Origin: an uncultured Acetatifactor sp.
Lineage (GTDB): Bacteria; Bacillota; Clostridia; Lachnospirales; Lachnospiraceae
Direction: 5' to 3'
Length of the DNA: 28,972 nucleotides
Assembly: GCF_910585425.1 (NCBI RefSeq)
Contig: NZ_CAJUCP010000044.1
Location: 1 to 28,972 of the forward strand
Position numbers and translations under genes: made by a program. The notes beneath the pieces were generated by a model. The model made no database searches, was not told the DNA's origin, and was given only the letters and a program-made list of their open reading frames with translations. This document shows, in pieces, positions 24,424-28,972 of the stretch. Positions within the stretch are counted from its first letter, which is position 1. The number at the start of each line of letters is the position of its first letter.

Positions 24424-25761
24424 TCAGCCTGGCGTAATCTGCCGCCACTTCCCCGTGCGATACCGGGCAAAGGAGATGGCCCAGTTAATCAGCCACCCCA
24501 CGGGCACCGTGACCCACACCATCTCGATGCCCAGGACAGGGGCCAGGGACATGGAGGCCGCCACCCTGAAGAACAGGTTGGCCAGGTTGGCGATGGTGAA
24601 CATCCTCATGTCCCCCGCGCCCCGCAGCAGCCCGTCCACGGCCATCTTGAAGCCGATGAGGCAGAAGAACCATCCCATGAAGACAAGGTAGTCGTTGCCC
24701 GTTGCCATGGCAGTCTCCGTGCCCTCGCTACCCAGGAAGAAGGCAATCATCGGGCTGTGGAACAGCTCCAGGGCCAGGCAGATCACAAGAGCGCAGAATA
24801 TGACCATCAGATTGGCCGCATGGTATCCTGTTACGATGCGGTCTTCTTTTTTTGCCCCCAAGTTCTGGGCGGTGTAGGAGGACATGGCGTTGCCGATGGC
24901 GGCCATGGGCACCACGCAGATGGACTCCACCCGGATGCCCGCGGAGAAGCCGGCCAGGGCCTGGGGGCCGAAGCCGTTCACCACGGACTGTACCAGCATC
25001 ATGCCGATGGAGATGATGGACTGCTGGAGGATGGAGGGCAGGGCGATCCGGGTCATGTCCGCCAGCTCTTTTTTGTCAAAGATGCCTGTCTTCCCGCACT
25101 CCAGCTTTTTTTGCACATAGAGGAATACCCCGAAGGACAGCAGGGCGGAGAGGCCCTGGGCGATCAGCGTGGCCCATGCCACCCCGGCCACGCCCAGGCG
25201 GAACCGCTGTACCAAAACCAGGTCCAGCCCGATGTTGAACAGGGAGGAGAAGACCAGGAAGCACAGCGGGATCCTGGACTTCCCCAGGGCGTTGAACATG
25301 GAGGAGATCACATTGTACATGAACAGGAAGGGCAGACCGCAGAAGTAGATGCCCAGGTACTGCACCGCCATGTCCAGCACCTCCGGGGGCGTATGCAGCG
25401 CCAGCATGATCTGGCGGCAGAAGGCCAGCCCGAATGCGGCCAGCAGGATGCTGACGGCCAGGAAGGTCAGGAAGGCTGTGGACACGGCCAGCTTCATCCT
25501 GCTGTACTCCTTCGCGCCGAAGTGTCTGCTGACGATGACGGAAGCCCCCACGCCTCCGCCCACGGCGATGCAGATGAAGACATTGGTGAGGGCGTAGCTG
25601 GCCCCCACGGCGGCCAGGGCGTCCTCACCCACCAGGCGGCCCACGATGGCGGAGTCCGCCATGGTATAGGTCTGCTGGAAGAGATTGCCCACGATCATGG
25701 GCAGGGCGAAGACGATCAGGGCGCTGAGAGGCTTTTTCTGTGTGAGGTAGTCGTTTTTCAT
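24424..25761 (-). CDS. MATE-family efflux transporter
   Basis: The product is a 445-aa inner-membrane drug/metabolite antiporter of about 12 helices, driven by sodium or protons. The start is placed at the ATG whose complement is at 25759-25761 because a CTCCTT complement (25770-25775), i.e. AAGGAG, lies 8 nt upstream on that strand; a longer frame to 25839 has no such site. Family features: PLSALIVFALPMIVGNLFQQTYTMADSAIVGR at the N-terminus, and the repeat-like second half with GMMLVQSVVNGFGPQALAGF. Convergent with the nucleoside-hydrolase-like gene and divergent from truA. Substrate unknown. Confidence 0.92.
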   Translation of the reverse strand: MKNDYLTQKKPLSALIVFALPMIVGNLFQQTYTMADSAIVGRLVGEDALAAVGASYALTNVFICIAVGGGVGASVIVSRHFGAKEYSRMKLAVSTAFLTFLAVSILLAAFGLAFCRQIMLALHTPPEVLDMAVQYLGIYFCGLPFLFMYNVISSMFNALGKSRIPLCFLVFSSLFNIGLDLVLVQRFRLGVAGVAWATLIAQGLSALLSFGVFLYVQKKLECGKTGIFDKKELADMTRIALPSILQQSIISIGMMLVQSVVNGFGPQALAGFSAGIRVESICVVPMAAIGNAMSSYTAQNLGAKKEDRIVTGYHAANLMVIFCALVICLALELFHSPMIAFFLGSEGTETAMATGNDYLVFMGWFFCLIGFKMAVDGLLRGAGDMRMFTIANLANLFFRVAASMSLAPVLGIEMVWVTVPVGWLINWAISFARYRTGKWRQITPG

Positions 25762-25860
25762 GTCTGGGGCTCCTTGTCTGGGATTTGGGCGATGGCTCTG
25801 GAGGCCCGGGGGGCATATTTTCAAATTAGGTCTTGACATTTCCCGCCGGGACGATTATGT

Positions 25861-25889
25861 TTGCTTTATGTGGCATCTTACCTTATAAT
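25861..25889 (+). promoter_or_regulatory. Promoter of truA
   Basis: TTGCTT (25861-25866) and a perfect TATAAT (25884-25889) are 17 nt apart in an AT-rich stretch of the 201-bp divergent region. A second, upstream candidate TTGACA (25833-25838) with TATGTT (25856-25861) also has a 17-nt spacer, so two start points are possible. Confidence 0.6.
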
Positions 25890-25962
25890 CAATATATGAT
25901 GACATATCCACCATCTTATCAGATTCGGAGTACATTTTGCAAGACAGGAGAGGACAGAACGG

Positions 25963-26700
25963 ATGAAGAATTTTAAATTTTTATTGGAATACGATGGGAG
26001 CCGCTACTCTGGATGGCAGCGCCAGCCGGAGAAGAACACTATCCAGGGGAAGCTGGAGCATGTGCTGGGGCTGATGTGCGGGAAGGAGACGGAGGTCATC
26101 GGGGCGGGGCGCACCGATGCGGGGGTCCACGCCAAAGGCATGGTGGCCAACGCCTGGATGGAGACGGAAATGAGCTGCGAGGAGATCCGGGATTACATGA
26201 ACCGCTACCTGCCCGACGACATAGCGGTGCGGGAGGTCAGGGAGGCAGCGGACAGGTTCCACGCCCGGTACAATACCACGGGCAAGACCTATCGGTACAC
26301 CTGCCAGGACGGGCCTGTGAAGTCCGTGTTCGACAGGAAATACTGCGTCAGGCTGGACGAGCGGCCTGACCTTGCGAAGATGCGCCAGGCCGCGGAGCTT
26401 TTGCAGGGGGAGCACGACTTCCGGAATTTCTGCGTGAACCCCAGGATGAAGAAGTCCACGGTGCGGAATGTGGACAGCATCGAAATCAAACGGGAGGGGG
26501 AGTATCTGTACTTCACCTTCCACGGCAACGGGTTCCTCCAGAACATGGTGCGCGTCATGGTGGGGACTCTCCTGGAGGTGGGCTACGGAAACATCACCCT
26601 GGATGAGGTAAAGGAATCCCTCACGGGCTTCGTGCGGCAGAAGGCGGGCCCTACGGCCCCGGCGGCGGGGCTTTGTCTGATGGATGTGGATTATAACTAG
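25963..26700 (+). CDS. truA: tRNA pseudouridine(38-40) synthase
   Basis: The product is a 245-aa cytoplasmic enzyme that converts uridines 38, 39 and 40 of the tRNA anticodon stem to pseudouridine. The N-terminus FKFLLEYDGSRYSGWQRQP is diagnostic. The catalytic Asp is D52 in GAGRTDAGVHAKG. RYNTTGKTYRYT, EHDFRNFCV and GNGFLQNMVRVMVGTLLEVG follow in the expected order, and the length is standard. AGGAGAGGA (25946-25954) precedes the ATG. This is a core housekeeping gene, which supports a chromosomal location. It is followed by a 168-bp structured stretch and then the ABC exporter gene. Confidence 0.97.
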   Translation: MKNFKFLLEYDGSRYSGWQRQPEKNTIQGKLEHVLGLMCGKETEVIGAGRTDAGVHAKGMVANAWMETEMSCEEIRDYMNRYLPDDIAVREVREAADRFHARYNTTGKTYRYTCQDGPVKSVFDRKYCVRLDERPDLAKMRQAAELLQGEHDFRNFCVNPRMKKSTVRNVDSIEIKREGEYLYFTFHGNGFLQNMVRVMVGTLLEVGYGNITLDEVKESLTGFVRQKAGPTAPAAGLCLMDVDYN

Positions 26701-26717
26701 GGGATGAATTGGGAAGA

Positions 26718-26856
26718 AGCGGGTTTTCAGAGTTTTGATTCCCGCGGGCAATGAGCCAAGCGGATGCGCCAGTATCGATTTGGCGAATGCCGCGAGGGTC
26801 AACAACCGCGCTGCTTGCAGCGGGGGTGTTGACTGATATGTGCGCCGGAGCGCGCA
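26718..26856 (+). repeat. Chain of hairpins between truA and the ABC exporter gene
   Basis: Three consecutive inverted repeats are visible. First, GCGG...CCGC (26760-26763 with 26790-26793) encloses CGCCA/TGGCG (26767-26771 with 26781-26785). Second, a long stem at 26798-26833 begins GTCAACA and ends TGTTGAC, about 15 pairs with two mismatches around a CTTG loop. Third, TGTGCGC/GCGCGCA (26839-26845 with 26850-26856) has a 4-nt loop and directly abuts the ribosome site AAGGTGG. A weaker GCGGG/CCCGC pair lies upstream, from about 26718. There is no T-run. It may be a dispersed palindromic element, or a leader that controls translation of the ABC gene. Confidence 0.5.
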
Positions 26857-26868
26857 AGGTGGAAAAGC

Positions 26869-28641
26869 ATGAGATTCATATTTTCTTATCTGAAGAAATA
26901 CCGCGGGATGATAGCGGCGGCCATGACGATTAAGTCCATCGCCGCCCTGGGGGAGCTGATGCTCCCTTACGTCCTGGAGCATATGGTGGACGATGTGGTG
27001 CCCAGGCAGAACAGGGCGCTGATCTTCGGCTGGGGCGCGGTGATGATCGTGCTGGCCGTCTTCGTGCGCCAGACCAATGTGAAGGCCAACCGGATGTCCA
27101 CCAAGGTGGCCAAGGAGAGCATCTATGAAATCCGCAGGGATCTGTTCTGGAAGTCCCTGGGATTATCGGGGAACCAGGTAGATGAATTCGGCCTGCCGTC
27201 ATTGAATTCCCGGATGACTTCAGATTCCTACAATGTGCAGAACTTCATCCGCAGCTTCCAGGCCATGGGGGTGCGCGCCCCCATCCTGCTGATAGGAGGC
27301 ATCGCGATCACGCTGACCATGGACGTGGGGCTGGCGTCGGTCCTGTGCATCCTGGCGCCCATCATGATCGGGCTGGTGGTGTTCGTGTCCTGGAAGGGCA
27401 TACCGCTGTATGAAAAGGTGCAGCAGTGCGTGGACGACATCGTGCGGATCATGCGGGAGAACATCACAGGCATACGGGTGGTGAAGGCCCTCTCGAAAGA
27501 GGATTACGAGATGCGCCGCTTCGGGGAGGCCAATGAGCAGATGGCGGGAAAGGACATCCGTGCGGGCATCGTCATGGCCCTGCCGGGGCCGCTGATGACT
27601 TTCGTGCTGAACGTGGGCCTGACCATCGTGGTGGTGGTGGGCGCTGTCAGGGTCAACGGCGGGCTCACCAGGCCCGGGGTCATCCTGGCCTTCCTGACCT
27701 ATTTCAACATGATATCCATGGGGGTCATGGGCCTGAACCGGGTCTTTATGATGATGTCAAAGGCAAACGCGTCCGCGGCCAGGATTGCGGCGGTGGTGTA
27801 TGCGGAGGACGAGCTGACGCCGCTGCCGGAAGCGGAGGCCGCGGTGACGGAACGGGAAGACTATATTGTCTTCGAACATGTGGGCTTCCATTACGGCAGG
27901 GATTCAGCGGGCGCGGAGCATTTCCCAGGGCAGGCTGACGGCAGATTCGATGGCCAGGGGCGGCAGAAGTCCCTGGACGATATCGACTTTTCCATGAAAA
28001 AGGGCGGGACGCTGGGCATCATCGGCGCCACCGGATGCGGAAAGACCACGATCATCAATCTACTGATGCGCTTCTACGACGCGGACGAAGGAGCTGTCTT
28101 CATCGATGGAAAGGACGTGCGCACCTATGACAAGGACGCGCTGCACCGGATGTTCGGCGTGGTGTTCCAGAATGACGTGATTTTTGCGGACAGCCTGAAG
28201 GAGAACATCGCTTTCGGCCGGGACGTGTCCCCGGAGCAGATGGATGCCGCTGCCGCGGACGCCAGGGCGCGGGATTTCATACGGGAGTACGAAGATACAT
28301 ACGAACACAAGGCCGTGGTCAGAGGGGCCAATTTAAGCGGCGGCCAGCGCCAGAGGGTGCTGATCGCCAGAGCGCTGGCGGCGGCCCCGGATATATTGAT
28401 TCTGGACGATTCTTCCAGCGCGCTGGACTACAAGACAGACGCCGCCCTGCGGAAGGCCATCCGGGAGCACCACGCGGACACCACCACGATCATCGTGGCC
28501 CAGCGCATCAGCTCCATCATGAGCCTGGACGACATCATCGTTCTGGAGGAGGGACGGATCATCGGGCACGGCACCCACGAGGAACTGATGGAGAACTGTC
28601 CTATGTATCAGGAGATTCATCGGGTGCAGATGGGAGCGTAG
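26869..28641 (+). CDS. ABC exporter half-transporter with a degenerate ATP site
   Basis: The product is 590 aa. The membrane domain covers about 1-310 with six helices. The ATPase domain has Walker A GATGCGKT (386-393), Q-loop Q434 (VVFQND), signature LSGGQ (489-493) and Walker B ILILDD (509-514). The catalytic Glu after Walker B is Asp (D514), and the switch His is Gln (Q545 in VAQRIS). This pattern is typical of one half of heterodimeric exporters such as the BmrC/TM287 type, which need a partner with an intact site. No partner gene lies in the window. A short Gly/Asp-rich insert is at about 344-366. AAGGTGG (26856-26862) lies 6 nt before the ATG at 26869. The substrate could be a drug, lipid or peptide. 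Confidence 0.92.
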   Translation: MRFIFSYLKKYRGMIAAAMTIKSIAALGELMLPYVLEHMVDDVVPRQNRALIFGWGAVMIVLAVFVRQTNVKANRMSTKVAKESIYEIRRDLFWKSLGLSGNQVDEFGLPSLNSRMTSDSYNVQNFIRSFQAMGVRAPILLIGGIAITLTMDVGLASVLCILAPIMIGLVVFVSWKGIPLYEKVQQCVDDIVRIMRENITGIRVVKALSKEDYEMRRFGEANEQMAGKDIRAGIVMALPGPLMTFVLNVGLTIVVVVGAVRVNGGLTRPGVILAFLTYFNMISMGVMGLNRVFMMMSKANASAARIAAVVYAEDELTPLPEAEAAVTEREDYIVFEHVGFHYGRDSAGAEHFPGQADGRFDGQGRQKSLDDIDFSMKKGGTLGIIGATGCGKTTIINLLMRFYDADEGAVFIDGKDVRTYDKDALHRMFGVVFQNDVIFADSLKENIAFGRDVSPEQMDAAAADARARDFIREYEDTYEHKAVVRGANLSGGQRQRVLIARALAAAPDILILDDSSSALDYKTDAALRKAIREHHADTTTIIVAQRISSIMSLDDIIVLEEGRIIGHGTHEELMENCPMYQEIHRVQMGA

Positions 28642-28733
28642 CGTGAGAAGAAGTTCTAAGGCATCAAAGTACGATGCCTAAGAACTTCTAGGCTTGTCGG
28701 CGAATGAATTCGCCAGACAAGCCAGTCTCACGC
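28641..28733. repeat. Three-way-junction palindrome cluster
   Basis: An outer perfect 8-bp stem GCGTGAGA (28641-28648) with TCTCACGC (28726-28733) encloses two hairpins. Hairpin 1 (28650-28688) has 16-nt arms with a single A-A mismatch and a 7-nt loop. Hairpin 2 (28691-28723) has GGCTTGTC with GACAAGCC, then GGCGAAT with ATTCGCC, and one bulged A. Only one or two unpaired bases join the parts. The outer arm uses the last base of the ABC gene stop codon. The design works as RNA or as folded single-stranded DNA. It is not a tRNA: no T-loop or anticodon arm is present. Confidence 0.8.
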
Positions 28734-28764
28734 GGAAGAATGCCCGAAGTGCGGGCATTCTTCC
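28734..28764. repeat. Perfect 13-bp hairpin between the junction cluster and the tandem repeats
   Basis: GGAAGAATGCCCG (28734-28746) and CGGGCATTCTTCC (28752-28764) pair without mismatch around a 5-nt loop. It starts on the base after the junction cluster and ends on the base before the tandem repeats. There is no T-run on the + side. It could stop transcription by stem strength, protect the ABC message, or be part of a larger folded element. Confidence 0.75.
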
Positions 28765-28972
28765 AGGTTGGAGCGATGACTGGGTCGGATTTGGTGCTCA
28801 GGTTGGGCGGTGACTGGGTCGGATGCGATACTTAGGTTGGAGCGATGACTGGTATGGCTGCGGTGCTCAGATTGGAGAGATGACTGGGTCGGATTTGGTG
28901 CTCAGGTTGGGCGGTGGCTGGGTCGGATGCGATACTTAGGTTGGAGCGATGACTGGTATGGCTGCGGTGCTC
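28765..28972. repeat. Hierarchical tandem repeat: two 104-bp copies of three 34-35-bp units
   Basis: Units are A (28765-28799, 35 bp), B (28800-28833, 34 bp), C (28834-28868, 35 bp), then A (28869-28903), B (28904-28937) and C (28938-28972). All begin AGGTTGG or AGATTGG and contain GACTGG or GGCTGG. A and C share their first 19 and last 7 bases. The two 104-bp copies differ at three positions (two in A, one in B). Stops occur in all six frames and 104 is not a multiple of three, so it is not coding. There are no spacers, so it is not CRISPR. The window ends exactly on a unit boundary, so the array may continue. Confidence 0.9.

Noticed and set aside
24757..25836. Open frame of 359 codons on the plus strand over the MATE gene
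   Set aside because: The minus frame has hydrophobic helices and a proper AAGGAG site. The plus frame is rich in Gly, His, Gln and Asp with no fold signal.
28641..28733. tRNA or tRNA-like gene
   Set aside because: There are only two internal arms, no GTTC-type T-loop, no anticodon arm and no CCA-side pattern.
28641..28764. Retron noncoding RNA
   Set aside because: The nested stems and flanking inverted repeat are reminiscent of one, but no reverse transcriptase gene lies anywhere in the window.
28765..28972. CRISPR array
   Set aside because: Units adjoin directly with no unique spacers, units differ in a patterned A-B-C order, and no cas gene is present.

Overview
The window looks like part of a chromosome from a gut Clostridia, most likely Lachnospiraceae. 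The reasons are strong AGGAGG-type ribosome sites, an LplB/YtcP-type sugar ABC importer with a YesM/YesN-type two-component pair, a GC-rich core (my eye estimate is high 50s percent), and accessory genes that are clearly more AT-rich. No rRNA, tRNA, CRISPR array, integrase or transposase is visible.

Layout: (1) 1-2770 is an AT-richer accessory patch. A two-gene operon (a 209-aa unknown and a 552-aa protein with a papain/C39-like Cys-His-Asp core) sits behind a consensus promoter with a perfect palindrome just downstream, followed by a small basic orphan gene. (2) 2946-21784 is a carbohydrate locus: a GH88 unsaturated glucuronyl hydrolase, two permeases and a lipoprotein binding protein, a GH13 enzyme, a PHP phosphatase, the sensor kinase and AraC-type regulator, a type I pullulanase (GH13), a membrane-anchored C39-like protein, a 4-alpha-glucanotransferase (GH77), a GH31 alpha-glucosidase and a Gfo/Idh/MocA oxidoreductase. 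(3) 21898-23341 is a second AT-richer patch: a DUF4869-like protein overlapping a P-loop ATPase gene. (4) 23413-28641 holds a nucleoside-hydrolase-like protein, a convergent MATE transporter, truA and an ABC exporter half. (5) 28641-28972 is noncoding: a three-way-junction palindrome cluster, one more perfect hairpin, then a hierarchical tandem repeat (two 104-bp copies, each of three related 34-35-bp units) running exactly to the window end.

How it fits together: the glycoside hydrolases have no signal peptides, so oligosaccharides would be captured by the lipoprotein, imported by the two permeases (the ATPase must be encoded elsewhere) and cut in the cytoplasm. Debranching, transglycosylation and alpha-glucosidase steps point to alpha-glucans; GH88 points to uronate-containing glycans. 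The sensor/regulator pair inside the locus probably controls it.

The least explained items are the structured repeat region at the right end, the protease-like two-gene module at the left end, the DUF4869/ATPase pair (the ATPase may carry a Toprim-like C-terminus), and the C39-like protein placed between pullulanase and MalQ.
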